NCBI RefSeq assembly: GCF_018614195.1
Contig: NZ_JAGGOT010000028.1
Location: 124,001 to 188,000, forward strand
DNA from: Streptomyces sp. ISL-43
GTDB taxonomy: Bacteria; Actinomycetota; Actinomycetes; Streptomycetales; Streptomycetaceae
Length of the DNA: 64,000 bases
Direction of reading: 5' to 3'
Shown piece by piece: positions 43,831 to 52,550 of the stretch (positions within the stretch are counted from its first letter, which is position 1; each line of letters opens with the position of its first letter). The position numbers were made by a program, and so were the translations under genes. Below the pieces are notes generated by a model. The model was not told the DNA's origin, ran no database searches, and was given only the letters and a program-made list of their open reading frames with translations.

Positions 43831-44546
43831 CGACTGCCTCACTGCGGCGGTTCGCCCGCCGCGAGTGGGGGCCCCTGTACCGGACGATCCGGGACGCGCT
43901 CGTCCACGACAAGTGGCGGGCGATCCCGATGACGATCGGCGCGGTCTGTCTGACTTCGGTCTTCCAGATCGTGCAGAACACGTCATGGGGCTTCCAGCCG
44001 GTCCAGAACCTCGGGTCGGTCAAAGCCGTCGACCCGCTCTGGCTGGCCCTGCTGCGGACCCCCCTGTCGCTGTTCGTGCCCGCGCTGGACCTGCCGGTGT
44101 GGGGTGCGCTCGCCCAGATCCTGCTGGTCTTCGGGATCTCGGAGATCTGCATCGGCTGGTGGCGCACGCTGGCCATCGGCTACGTCGCCACGCTGGCCGG
44201 GACGACGTACGCGCGGATCGGGCTCTCGCTCGGCGCGGACCACCCCTTCGGGCTGCCGGTGTCGGACCGGATCGTCAACGACACCGGGCCCTCGGCGGCG
44301 GTGGTCGGGCTCGCGATCTACGTCTGCTGGCGCTACCGGGCGTACGTCACCGGATCCGTCGTCATCGTGGTGATGATCGGCGAGCTGCTGTTCAAGGACA
44401 ACCTGGCGGGCAAGGAGCATCTGGCGGCCATCGCCTCGGTCATGGTGCTCTGCTATGTGCGCGCCAAGTGGGGTCCGGAGCGCTCCCGCACTCCCCTCGG
44501 CCTCCACCCGCCGGCCCCGCCGCCCCGGAGCTCGCACAGGGCATAG
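43827..44546 (+). CDS. Rhomboid-like polytopic membrane protein
   Basis: A 239-residue protein with about six helices (for example IPMTIGAVCLTSVFQIV and LAQILLVFGISEICIGWW). It resembles the rhomboid-like actinobacterial family that accompanies MprF-like genes. I see no GASG or catalytic His signature, so proteolysis is doubtful. The TTG start at 43827 overlaps the preceding TGA and has GGAGAG 6-7 bases upstream, giving tight coupling to the MprF-like gene. One may be the flippase or assembly partner of the other; that is inference. Confidence 0.72.
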   Translation: MTTASLRRFARREWGPLYRTIRDALVHDKWRAIPMTIGAVCLTSVFQIVQNTSWGFQPVQNLGSVKAVDPLWLALLRTPLSLFVPALDLPVWGALAQILLVFGISEICIGWWRTLAIGYVATLAGTTYARIGLSLGADHPFGLPVSDRIVNDTGPSAAVVGLAIYVCWRYRAYVTGSVVIVVMIGELLFKDNLAGKEHLAAIASVMVLCYVRAKWGPERSRTPLGLHPPAPPPRSSHRA

Positions 44547-44579
44547 GGGTGGGGTACGGGCAGGCCGTACCGTATCGGG

Positions 44580-45800
44580 GTGACGACTAACCCCGGACGC
44601 TTCGGCTCCGCCCGGCAGTGGACGCGGGACCATCCGCTGGCCAGCGACGCCGTCCTCGCGCTCGGGGCGCTCGTCGCCATGGTCGTCGGCTCCTTCGCCA
44701 ACCCGCACGGGATCCACGGCCCGACCTTCGGGACCCGTACCCCCGAGACGCTCTCGCTGGTGCTGATGGTGCTCGGCGCGGCCGCCCTGGTGCTGCGGCG
44801 CAGGCGGCCCCGCGCCGTACTGGCCGCGACCATCGGGCTCTCGCTGCTGGAGCTGACCACCGGGGAGCCGCGGGCGCCCGTCGCCATGTGCGCGGTGATC
44901 GCCCTGTACACGCTGGCCTCCCGCAGCGACCGGCCCACCACCTGGAAGGTCGGCCTGGTCACCATGGCCGGGCTGACGGGCGTGGCCATGCTGGCCGGTC
45001 CGCTGCCCTGGTACGCGCAGGAGAACCTCGGGATCTTCGCCTGGACCGGCATGGCCGCGGCCGCCGGGGACGCGGTGCGCAGCCGCCGGGCCTTCATCGA
45101 CGCCATCCAGGAGCGGGCCGAGCGCGCCGAGCGGACCCGGGAGGAGGAGGCCCGGCGGCGGGTCGCCGAGGAGCGGCTGCGGATCGCCCGGGACCTCCAC
45201 GACGTGGTGGCCCATCACATCGCCCTGGTCAACGTGCAGGCAGGGGTGGCCGCGCACGTCATGGACAAGCGCCCGGACCAGGCGAAGGAGGCCCTCGCCC
45301 ACGTCCGCGACGCCAGCCGCTCCGCGCTGAACGAGCTGCGGGCCACCGTCGGGCTGCTGCGCCAGTCCGGCGATCCGGAGGCGCCGACCGAGCCCGCGCC
45401 GGGGCTGGCCGTGCTGGACGACCTCGTGGACACCTTCCGGCACGCGGGGCTCCCGGTGAAGGTGATGGTCCAGCTGGGCCGCGACCGCGACCCGCTGCCG
45501 GCCGCCGTGGACCTGGCGGCGTACCGGGTGATCCAGGAAGCGCTGACCAACGTGCGCAAGCACGCGGGCCCGGGTACGGACGCCGAGGTCAGCGTGGTCC
45601 GGGTGGGCGGCTCGGTGGAGGTGACCGTGCTGGACGACGGCGGCACCTCGGCCGACTCCGCGCCGCGGCCGGTGGACGCGGGCGGCGGGCACGGCCTGCT
45701 CGGGATGCGCGAGCGGGCCGTCGCCCTGGGCGGCTCCTGCTTCGCCGGCCCCCGGTTCGGGGGCGGCTACCGGGTCCACGCGATCCTCCCGGTGGGCTAG
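44580..45800 (+). CDS. HisKA_3-family sensor histidine kinase (orphan)
   Basis: A 406-residue membrane kinase. Five or so helices in the first ~160 residues form the sensor, a charged helix (RAERTREEEARRRVAEERLRI) follows, and the phospho-acceptor is the His in DLHDVVAHH (H207). The HATPase domain has EALTNVRKHA and GGGHGLLGMRERA. HisKA_3 kinases pair with NarL/FixJ regulators, yet none is adjacent; the only one in the window is at 32037-32750. The GTG at 44580 lies 33 bases after the rhomboid-like gene with a weak ribosome site. Confidence 0.9.
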   Translation: MTTNPGRFGSARQWTRDHPLASDAVLALGALVAMVVGSFANPHGIHGPTFGTRTPETLSLVLMVLGAAALVLRRRRPRAVLAATIGLSLLELTTGEPRAPVAMCAVIALYTLASRSDRPTTWKVGLVTMAGLTGVAMLAGPLPWYAQENLGIFAWTGMAAAAGDAVRSRRAFIDAIQERAERAERTREEEARRRVAEERLRIARDLHDVVAHHIALVNVQAGVAAHVMDKRPDQAKEALAHVRDASRSALNELRATVGLLRQSGDPEAPTEPAPGLAVLDDLVDTFRHAGLPVKVMVQLGRDRDPLPAAVDLAAYRVIQEALTNVRKHAGPGTDAEVSVVRVGGSVEVTVLDDGGTSADSAPRPVDAGGGHGLLGMRERAVALGGSCFAGPRFGGGYRVHAILPVG

Positions 45801-45844
45801 GCCTTCTCTTTCGGATCTTGCCGGGCCCGCGGATCTGCCAGGGC

Positions 45845-46678
45845 CTACCGGCAGACCCGGCGCCAGACGCCGAGGTCGTACTTCTTCTGCAGCGAGCTGA
45901 GCTTGGCCTCGCGGGCGCGCGGGCACCACTGCGCGAACGGCTTCTCGTACTCCACGTGGAAGACCGCCTTGCCCGCCCGCACGAAGGGGGCGAGCTTGTC
46001 GCACTCGTCGTACTGCATGCACTGCTCGTTGACCGCGAAGTCGAACTCGCCCAGCAGCTGCGGGATCTGGTCCAGGTCGTTCTTCAGGCCCACCGCCAGC
46101 CCCCGGTCGTGCGCGAGCTTCGCGATCAGCCGGTTGTACCTCAGCTGGTCGTCGGCGGTGAGCGGGAAGCCGGATGTGTTGCGGTAGGCGTCCATGTTGT
46201 CCGGCTCCACCGCGTCGAAGCCCTTGTCCCGGCACATGTCGAACCGCGCGGCGATCAGCGGCTCCAGCTCCGCGAGCCGCCGGATGTCGAGCCAGCGCTC
46301 GCCCTCCCAGCCGTTGCCCTCGCCCCGCAGTGCCGGTGGGAAGGCGTCGGCGTCCGGCCGGAAGTCCTCCCAGGCGCCGGTGGAGAGGTAGCAGACGGTC
46401 CGCCGGCCGGCCGCCTTGAGCCCGGCGACCTGCTCCTTGGTGGTGGTGAACCCGTCGACGTCGTAGACGGCCGCCTTCACGGAGGTGTCGAGCTTCCCGG
46501 TGAGCTGCCACTGCCAGCTGACGCCGGGCGCGGGCTGCCAGCGCTCCCCCGGCGCCGGGGCGGGCGAGAGGTCGTCCGCCCGCTCCTCCTCGTCCGGCGC
46601 GGAGGTGCAGGCCGCGAGCAGCAGCAGCGGTACGAGCAGCAGCAGGCGCCGGCGTGCTGCTGCGAACGGGCGTCTCAT
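45845..46678 (-). CDS. GH114-like lipoprotein, putative endo-alpha-1,4-galactosaminidase (Ega3/PelA hydrolase-like)
   Basis: A 277-residue lipoprotein: basic start, Leu-rich signal and lipobox LAAC (Cys 24). The mature protein is a TIM-barrel-type hydrolase with WQWQL, VYDVDGF (D73, D75), CYLSTGAWEDFRPD and DAVEPDNMDAY (E158, D160), the signature of endo-alpha-1,4-polygalactosaminidases. In fungi Ega3 cuts de-N-acetylated galactosaminogalactan, and PelA has a related domain for Pel. It should trim a nascent or released polymer on the outer face. The ATG overlaps the previous stop (ATGA). Last gene of the operon, converging on the histidine kinase. Confidence 0.85.
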   Translation of the reverse strand: MRRPFAAARRRLLLLVPLLLLAACTSAPDEEERADDLSPAPAPGERWQPAPGVSWQWQLTGKLDTSVKAAVYDVDGFTTTKEQVAGLKAAGRRTVCYLSTGAWEDFRPDADAFPPALRGEGNGWEGERWLDIRRLAELEPLIAARFDMCRDKGFDAVEPDNMDAYRNTSGFPLTADDQLRYNRLIAKLAHDRGLAVGLKNDLDQIPQLLGEFDFAVNEQCMQYDECDKLAPFVRAGKAVFHVEYEKPFAQWCPRAREAKLSSLQKKYDLGVWRRVCR

Positions 46679-47334
46679 CCCGCGGCCTCCAGGGCGTACG
46701 GGAGGGTCCCCCACGGGTGCGCGCCGGTCCCGGGGACCGCGCAGTGCACCCCCGCCCCCCGCTGGGACGCCAGTTGCTCGGCGAGTGAGGCCGGGGCGCC
46801 CGGCGGGACGGCGTACACGAGGTGGCAGAAGCGCTGGGCGGGGTGGTCGGCCGTCCACGGCGGTACGGCGGCCGCGTCCCGGTAGGCGTCCCAGGGGCCC
46901 TCGAAGGTGACGAGCAGGTCGGCGAGTTCGGCGTAGCCGGGGTGCGGGTGCACTCCGTGGTTGAGGACCACCGTACGGGCCCCGGCGGCCCGCGCGGCGA
47001 CGCCGAGCCGCCCGTAGTGCGCCAGGAACTCCGGGCCGGCGGCCGCCTGGTCGAGGAAGGCCCCGTCGGTGGCGTACCAGTCCCGGTGGCGCAGCAGGTC
47101 CTGGACGACGGCGGCGTGCGGGCGGCGCCCGTAGTCGGTGTCGGCGTACCCCAGGACGGGCACCCCGGCCTCGCGCAGCCGCTCGGCGACGACGGCGAAC
47201 CGCTCGTCGGGGGCGTCGCCCGGCCCGCTGTCGGGGTTGAGCACCACCGAGTGCAGCCGGGGGGCGGCGCGGATGAGCAGCTCCCAGTCCTCGGGCCGGT
47301 CGGCGGGGTGCTCGTAGAGGGGCACCAGCAGCAT
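46675..47334 (-). CDS. Spherulation-specific family 4 (Sph3/GH135-like) hydrolase
   Basis: A 219-residue protein of the spherulin-4 family, related to fungal Sph3, a glycoside hydrolase for N-acetylgalactosamine-containing galactosaminogalactan. Signatures are MLLVPLYEHP, VVLNPDSGPGD, VLGYADTDYGRRP, DGAFLDQ (Asp ~92-94) and LLVTFEGPW (Glu ~145). No signal peptide is visible, so it should be cytoplasmic unless exported another way. The ATG at 47334 is preferred because GAAGAAGGA lies 5 bases before it; ATG 47367 would overlap the previous stop. Its stop overlaps the GH114 gene. Confidence 0.83.
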   Translation of the reverse strand: MLLVPLYEHPADRPEDWELLIRAAPRLHSVVLNPDSGPGDAPDERFAVVAERLREAGVPVLGYADTDYGRRPHAAVVQDLLRHRDWYATDGAFLDQAAAGPEFLAHYGRLGVAARAAGARTVVLNHGVHPHPGYAELADLLVTFEGPWDAYRDAAAVPPWTADHPAQRFCHLVYAVPPGAPASLAEQLASQRGAGVHCAVPGTGAHPWGTLPYALEAAG

Positions 47335-47366
47335 GGGGTCCTTCTTCTCGTACGGGGTCACGTGCA

Positions 47367-48896
47367 TCAGCGGTGGGCCGTCGCGCGGCCGAGCAGCAGG
47401 CAGACGAGCGTGCCCAGCGCGAGGGCCGCGGCCCCGGCGACGGCCAGCTGTACGGTGCGCGGCTGCCCCACCCCGAGGAGCAGGGCCAGGCTCTGCCCGA
47501 CGGCGGCCGAGGCGACGACCACCGCGGCGGGCCGCACCGCTCCGAAGGACTGCAGGAGCAGCCCGGTCCACATCACGGCGCCGAGCAGCAGCAGGGTGGC
47601 GGTGCGCATCCCGGTCAGGCTGGGCGCGCCGGGCCAGAGCAGGGTTCCGGTGAGGCCGAGGGCGAGGAGCACCGCCAGGTAGGCGGCGAGGCACTGGGCC
47701 AGGGTGGCGACCATCCGCAGCCTGAACTGCCGGGGCGAGCGGGCCGCGCGCAGTCCGGCGAGGCTGCCGCTGCGGAAGCGGTAAAGCAGCCATTCGGCGG
47801 GGCCCATGCTGAGGGTGAGGGCCACCGCCGAGGGGGCCGCGACCGCCTCGGCGGGGCCTCCCGCGAGTACCTCTCCCAGGGCGGCGTACAGCACGAGCAG
47901 GCCGGTGCCCAGGCCGAAGACCCCGTAGGGGACGGAGTCCGCGAGCCGGGGGCCGCGCGGCGCGTACTCCTCCTCGGCGCCGCGCAGCATCTGCCAGCGG
48001 ACCGGGCCCCGTTCGCCCGGCCGGCGCTCGCTCCAGCGGCGGATCCGGAGCACGAGGGCCCGTACGCCGTCGGCCACCGGGAGTTCGCGCAGGGCCAGCG
48101 CGCAGGCGGCCAGCAGGGAGAGCGCCAGGAGGCAGACCCGCAGCGGAACGGGCAGTTCCACCAGGAGCGTGAGCACCGCCCCGCAGGCCATCGGCGCGAG
48201 CGCGGCGAGCAGCACCCGCTCCCGCCCGAGCACGAGCAGCACGGTGGCGGCCCCGACGTACAGGGCCTGGCCGGCGGCGAAGGCATAGGAGAACGGGGGC
48301 CCGCCGGGCACCGACAGCGCGGCGGCCATGCCGAGCAGGGCCCCGGCGGGGGCGCCGAGCAGCAGGGTCCGCCCGGCGGCGGCCCGGTCGCCGAGGCCGA
48401 GCCAGGAGTAGGCCCGGTGGGACAGGGTCTGGTCCCAGACCCAGCCGATGAGCGCCCCGGCGAGCAGGGTCAGCGTCCCCGCGGGCAGCCCCAGCCGGTC
48501 CTTGGGGCCGTCCAGGAGTGGCGCGCCCAGCAGATAGGCGAGGCCGGGCAGGGCGAAGATCACCCCGCGCAGGAGGCAGGCGGTGAGGGAGACCTTCCAG
48601 GGGTCGGGCACGCGGTCGGGCTCCGGGAAGGAGCGTGGGACCCGGGCGTAGAGCTCCTCGGCGAGGCCGAAGGAGTCCTGGCGCCCGTAGGTGAGCCGGA
48701 TGTGCTCGTCGGTCATCCCGTCGGATTCGAGGATCGCCGCGATCTCGTCGGGGTGGACGGCGGCGGCGATGAAGACGTCGAGGCGCTGGGCGAGTTCGTC
48801 CATCGGGTCCGCGGCGGGCGCGGCGCCCCGCCGCGGCCGCGGGATGGCCGGAAGGGTGTCCCCACCGGGGACCTTCAGCCAAAGTGATCCGCTCAC
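47367..48896 (-). CDS. 12-TM polysaccharide transporter-like protein (PelG-like)
   Basis: A 509-residue membrane protein with a ~90-residue soluble N-terminus (MDELAQRLDVFI... DPWKV) and 12 evident hydrophobic helices up to the C-terminus. Size and topology fit the MOP/PelG flippase-like partner that works with PelF glycosyltransferase. Sequence identity to PelG is not something I can show by eye, so this rests on topology and position. The GTG at 48896 overlaps the PelF-like stop (GTGA). A GTG at 48899 is also possible. It probably exports the polymer made by its neighbour. Confidence 0.68.
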   Translation of the reverse strand: MSGSLWLKVPGGDTLPAIPRPRRGAAPAADPMDELAQRLDVFIAAAVHPDEIAAILESDGMTDEHIRLTYGRQDSFGLAEELYARVPRSFPEPDRVPDPWKVSLTACLLRGVIFALPGLAYLLGAPLLDGPKDRLGLPAGTLTLLAGALIGWVWDQTLSHRAYSWLGLGDRAAAGRTLLLGAPAGALLGMAAALSVPGGPPFSYAFAAGQALYVGAATVLLVLGRERVLLAALAPMACGAVLTLLVELPVPLRVCLLALSLLAACALALRELPVADGVRALVLRIRRWSERRPGERGPVRWQMLRGAEEEYAPRGPRLADSVPYGVFGLGTGLLVLYAALGEVLAGGPAEAVAAPSAVALTLSMGPAEWLLYRFRSGSLAGLRAARSPRQFRLRMVATLAQCLAAYLAVLLALGLTGTLLWPGAPSLTGMRTATLLLLGAVMWTGLLLQSFGAVRPAAVVVASAAVGQSLALLLGVGQPRTVQLAVAGAAALALGTLVCLLLGRATAHR

Positions 48897-50419
48897 CACA
48901 GGCTCCCGTCGGCGGCCAGTTCCTTGTACCAGGGGTCGGCGAGCCGCTGGGTCCATTCGTCGCCCACGTGGACGGGCAGGACGGGCTGGCCGGAGAGTTC
49001 CCGGTAGATGTGCCGGAAGCCGTCGACGGACTGGTGGAGGGTGAACTTCTCGACCACCCGCTTGCGCGACATCCGTCCCAGCTCGGCGCGGCGTTCGTCG
49101 TCGCGGAGCAGGGCGAGGGTGGCACGGGCCATCGTCTCGGGCTCGCGCGGCGGAACGACGAGGCCCGTGTCGCCGACGGCCTCGCGGACCCCGCCGACGT
49201 CGGTGGAGACGGTGGTGCGGCCGCAGGACATGGCCTCGATGATAGAGAAGGGGAAGCCCTCGCTGATGGAGGAGAGCATCACGATGGAGCCGGCCGCGTA
49301 GGCCTGGGCGACCTGCTCGATGCGGCCCTCGTACGAGATCCCGTCGGTCACCCCCAGCTCGGCGGCGAGCTTCTCCAGCTTGAGCTTGTACTCCTCGCAG
49401 CCGGCCGGGACCGGGCCGAAGAGACGCAGCCGCAGGGCGGGCAGCTCCTCGCGCATGAACGCGTAGGCCCGGATCAGGGTTTCGAGGTCCTTGATCGGGT
49501 CGATCCGGCCGCACCAGCTGAGGGTGGGGACCTCCGGTTCGGGGCCGGCCTCGGGGAAGGCGTGCGGGTCGACGCCGTTGTAGACGGTGCGGATCCGCTC
49601 GGAGTCGGCACCCCCGCGCTCCTCCCAGCGGCGGTTGTACTGGTTGCACGGGGTGATCAGGTCGGCCTGCCGGTAGCCCTCGGTGTTGAGCTCGCGGTAG
49701 AAGCCGAGCATCAGGGCCTTGACGGGCCAGCGCTGTTCGGCGCTGCGGTAGCCGAGGTAGCGCTCGCGCAGGTAGATCCCGTGCTCGGTGAGGAGGAAGG
49801 GGACCTCGTCGTGGTACTTGGCGGCGAGCGCCGGGAGGGTGGCCAGTCCGCTGCTCACGGCGTGCGCGACGCTGTCGGGCGGGATCCGCACGGACAGCGG
49901 ACGCAGCGCGTGTTCCAGCAGGTCGGTGGCGGTGAGCGCGTCGTGGATGGTGGGCTCGGCGTCGGCGGTCGCGAGGCCCGGGCGGGTCCAGACGGTCATC
50001 AGCAGGCGCAGGACCGATTCGGAGCGCATGGCCGGGGCGAGCCGGCCGCAGCGGGCCAGCAGGGCCAGTTCGCGCAGGGCCTCGGAGAAGCCGCGCGCCG
50101 AACCGCCGGGGGCGGGGTCGAGCAGGGAGAGCAGGAAGGTCTCGTAGGTCTCGGTGAAGCGGCGCCGCGCCTTGCCTCGCAGGCCGGAGCGCATCCTCCT
50201 GGCCGGCGGAGGCCCCCAGAGCGGAACGGCGGTGTGGCGGTAGACGTTGCGCGGCAGTTCCCAGGTGACCGGCTCGCGTCCGGAGCCGGTCAGGGCTATG
50301 ACGTTGAAGTCGATCTCCGGCATACCGCGGACCAGTTGGTCGCACCAGGTGCTGACGCCCCCGTGGACGTGCGGATAGGTGCCTTCGGTGAGCATGGTGA
50401 CATGGCGCCCATGGCTCAT
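48893..50419 (-). CDS. PelF-type glycosyltransferase (GT4, DUF3492 N-terminus)
   Basis: A 508-residue cytoplasmic glycosyltransferase. The N-terminal half is the DUF3492 type of PelF (MLTEGTYPHVHGGVSTW at ~9-25, LLTEHGIYLRERYLG at ~210-224). The C-terminal half is GT4, with YNGVDP, GRIDPIKDL and the nucleotide-binding ExxxxxxxE in SISEGFPFSIIEAM (~395-408). PelF uses UDP-GalNAc to build Pel, a partially de-N-acetylated galactosamine polymer, so the same donor is likely. The ATG at 50419 has GGGGGG 9 bases upstream. No PelD-like c-di-GMP receptor is nearby. Confidence 0.9.
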   Translation of the reverse strand: MSHGRHVTMLTEGTYPHVHGGVSTWCDQLVRGMPEIDFNVIALTGSGREPVTWELPRNVYRHTAVPLWGPPPARRMRSGLRGKARRRFTETYETFLLSLLDPAPGGSARGFSEALRELALLARCGRLAPAMRSESVLRLLMTVWTRPGLATADAEPTIHDALTATDLLEHALRPLSVRIPPDSVAHAVSSGLATLPALAAKYHDEVPFLLTEHGIYLRERYLGYRSAEQRWPVKALMLGFYRELNTEGYRQADLITPCNQYNRRWEERGGADSERIRTVYNGVDPHAFPEAGPEPEVPTLSWCGRIDPIKDLETLIRAYAFMREELPALRLRLFGPVPAGCEEYKLKLEKLAAELGVTDGISYEGRIEQVAQAYAAGSIVMLSSISEGFPFSIIEAMSCGRTTVSTDVGGVREAVGDTGLVVPPREPETMARATLALLRDDERRAELGRMSRKRVVEKFTLHQSVDGFRHIYRELSGQPVLPVHVGDEWTQRLADPWYKELAADGSLW

Positions 50420-50522
50420 GCGGTGTGTCCCCCCAAGGACGGAAAAGGGGCCGGCGCCCGTGGTTCGCGGAGCGCCGGCGCTAGGTGGTACGTGTGGCTG
50501 GCTCGGACGTGCTGCCCGACGG

Positions 50523-52550
50523 TCAGGGCATGTGGAGCGTGACGGCGCTCTGAAGCAGCTCGGGGGCCGTCCAAGTGGACCGGGACCCGGCGTAGGCGGT
50601 GCCGAAGTCGGCGGTTCCGAGCAGGAGCTGCTTCTTCGTGCCGGCGGGCGCGGTGACCGGGGCGACGACTCCGGAGGGCGCCTTGACGGTGACGTCCTTG
50701 CCGATGCGGTAGGCCGTGACCTGGTTGGCGGCTACCGCGGCGTTCCAGGCCGCACGGCGCTGGAGCTCGACGCCGGTCTCCTTCATGCTCTGGTTCACGA
50801 TCGGCGCGCTGGGCGCGTAGAGCGTGCGATAGGAGTCGAGGACCTGGTTGAGGACCGGGTAGAGGGTGCGGTCCTCGGCGAGGTTGCTCTGGTGGACGTA
50901 GTGCGGGCGCGGGTCGTTGTTCAGGACGTGCCGCATGGCGGTCCTGGCCTCGGCCGGGACGATGTAGCCCAGGTAGCCGGTGTTGGCGTCGAGCGGGGCC
51001 GGGAGGCAGGTGGAGGTGCCGGGGTTGTCCTCGCAGATGCCGCTGCCGCCGTGGGCCCGGCTCGTGTAGATCCAGTTGTACTCGTCGGCCATCTCGGCGT
51101 TCGTGCCCGTGTTGTAGTACACGTTCATCGGGTACCGGGGGACGGTCAGCGCGGCACCCACCGGCCGCTGAACGGGCTCGCGGGAGTTGTCGCTGCCCGC
51201 CCATTTCACGCCGTTGTCGGCGAGCGCGCCGGCCAGATTGGGGTTGTCCTGGCCCTGCTGCGGAAAGGTCTTGAGGCCGGAGTGCTCACCGGTGACCAGC
51301 TCGGAGCGGTCCGTGGTGATGCCCTTGGAGGCGGCCCAGTTGTTGTTGTCCCGGATCTGCGCCGAGATCTCGGCGCGGCTCATCCAGTTGACGGCGCCCT
51401 GGGCGTTCTTCGTGCAGGTCCACGGGCTGGTGGTGGTGTCCTGGACACAGCCGAGGAACGGGTGGGTGTAGGTGTGGTTCATCCACCGGTACTTCGCCTT
51501 GTCGGCGATCAGCTGGGCGGTCAGGGCGTCGGTGTTGCCGTGCTCCGTCTTCCACTCCTCCCCCGCGCCCGCGTTGAAGAGCAGGTCGAGCTTGAAGTTC
51601 TTCGACGTCTGCCACTGCGCCAGGTACTGGGCGTCGGCGGCCGTCATCCGGATGGTGGACTCCTGGCCCTCGCCGCCCGCGCAGGCGTAGTCGCCGGGGG
51701 TGCAGTTCAGCTCCTTGCTCCAGCGGGCGTCCGGGGCGAAGACGTCGTCGACGTGGACCGCGAAGTAGTTGCGCTCCTGGCCGAGGTGGACGCCCTGGGT
51801 GACCCATTCGACGATGCCGCGCGCCAGCAGCCGGAACTGCTGCTGGTGCTGGTTGTAGCCGAAGGTGACGACCAGTTCGCTGCGCCCGTCGTGGGTGTAC
51901 TCGCCGACGAGCGAGGCCCGTCCGGAGCCGACCGGTGCGTCGACGTAGCTGGTGTAGCCGGGCCTCGGCTTGGCCATGAACCCGTAGCTCTCCGGGATCA
52001 GCGCCGAGTTGTCCTCGAAGGCGACCTGGCCGCCGAGGTAGGCGAAGGGGCCCGCCTTGCCGGCCGCGGTGACGGCGGCCTGGGTGCCGTCGAGCGTGCC
52101 GCTGTAGCCGCCGTTGTCGGTGTACTCCAGGCCCACACCCGGGTGCGCCCAGGTGTACGCGTCCACCTGACGGATTCCGTACGTCGTCTCGTACGCGGCG
52201 AGCGCGGCCATCTCGGCCGAGCCCGCGCCGAACGGGTTCTCGTTCGGCAGCACCACGCCCTGGAACTTGGCGCGCGGCCGCCCGTCGACCGTGTCGGCGA
52301 GGAACGCCGCGTTGACCACCGGGCGGCTTCCGCTGCCCAGGTCGACGCGGGTGAACGGAACCCCGGTGTCGCGGAGTTCCGCCGTGATCGCCTCGACCGA
52401 GCTGCCGCCGTCGTCGACGACGAGCACCCTCAGGTCGATGCGCGGAGCAACGGCCGCCTGAGCCGTCGCTCCGGGTACCGCGACGGATGCTATGGCAGCC
52501 GCGAAGCATACGGCGGCGATCCTGTTCATCCGGTCTTTCTTCGTGACCAT
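50523..52550 (-). CDS. Secreted Agd3-like polysaccharide deacetylase (CE18-like)
   Basis: A 675-residue secreted protein with a signal peptide to about residue 32 (ATAQA). The deacetylase core has the metal/nucleophile pair HVDDVF (H266, D268, D269) and the metal motif HTYTHPF (H359, H363), as in carbohydrate esterase family 4-type barrels and in fungal Agd3, which removes acetyl groups from GalNAc in galactosaminogalactan. A beta-rich N-terminal ~230 residues precede it and ~150 residues follow, with Cys pairs suggesting disulfides. The ATG at 52550 has AAAGG 6 bases upstream. It precedes the PelF-like gene by 103 bases on the same strand. Confidence 0.82.
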   Translation of the reverse strand: MVTKKDRMNRIAAVCFAAAIASVAVPGATAQAAVAPRIDLRVLVVDDGGSSVEAITAELRDTGVPFTRVDLGSGSRPVVNAAFLADTVDGRPRAKFQGVVLPNENPFGAGSAEMAALAAYETTYGIRQVDAYTWAHPGVGLEYTDNGGYSGTLDGTQAAVTAAGKAGPFAYLGGQVAFEDNSALIPESYGFMAKPRPGYTSYVDAPVGSGRASLVGEYTHDGRSELVVTFGYNQHQQQFRLLARGIVEWVTQGVHLGQERNYFAVHVDDVFAPDARWSKELNCTPGDYACAGGEGQESTIRMTAADAQYLAQWQTSKNFKLDLLFNAGAGEEWKTEHGNTDALTAQLIADKAKYRWMNHTYTHPFLGCVQDTTTSPWTCTKNAQGAVNWMSRAEISAQIRDNNNWAASKGITTDRSELVTGEHSGLKTFPQQGQDNPNLAGALADNGVKWAGSDNSREPVQRPVGAALTVPRYPMNVYYNTGTNAEMADEYNWIYTSRAHGGSGICEDNPGTSTCLPAPLDANTGYLGYIVPAEARTAMRHVLNNDPRPHYVHQSNLAEDRTLYPVLNQVLDSYRTLYAPSAPIVNQSMKETGVELQRRAAWNAAVAANQVTAYRIGKDVTVKAPSGVVAPVTAPAGTKKQLLLGTADFGTAYAGSRSTWTAPELLQSAVTLHMP

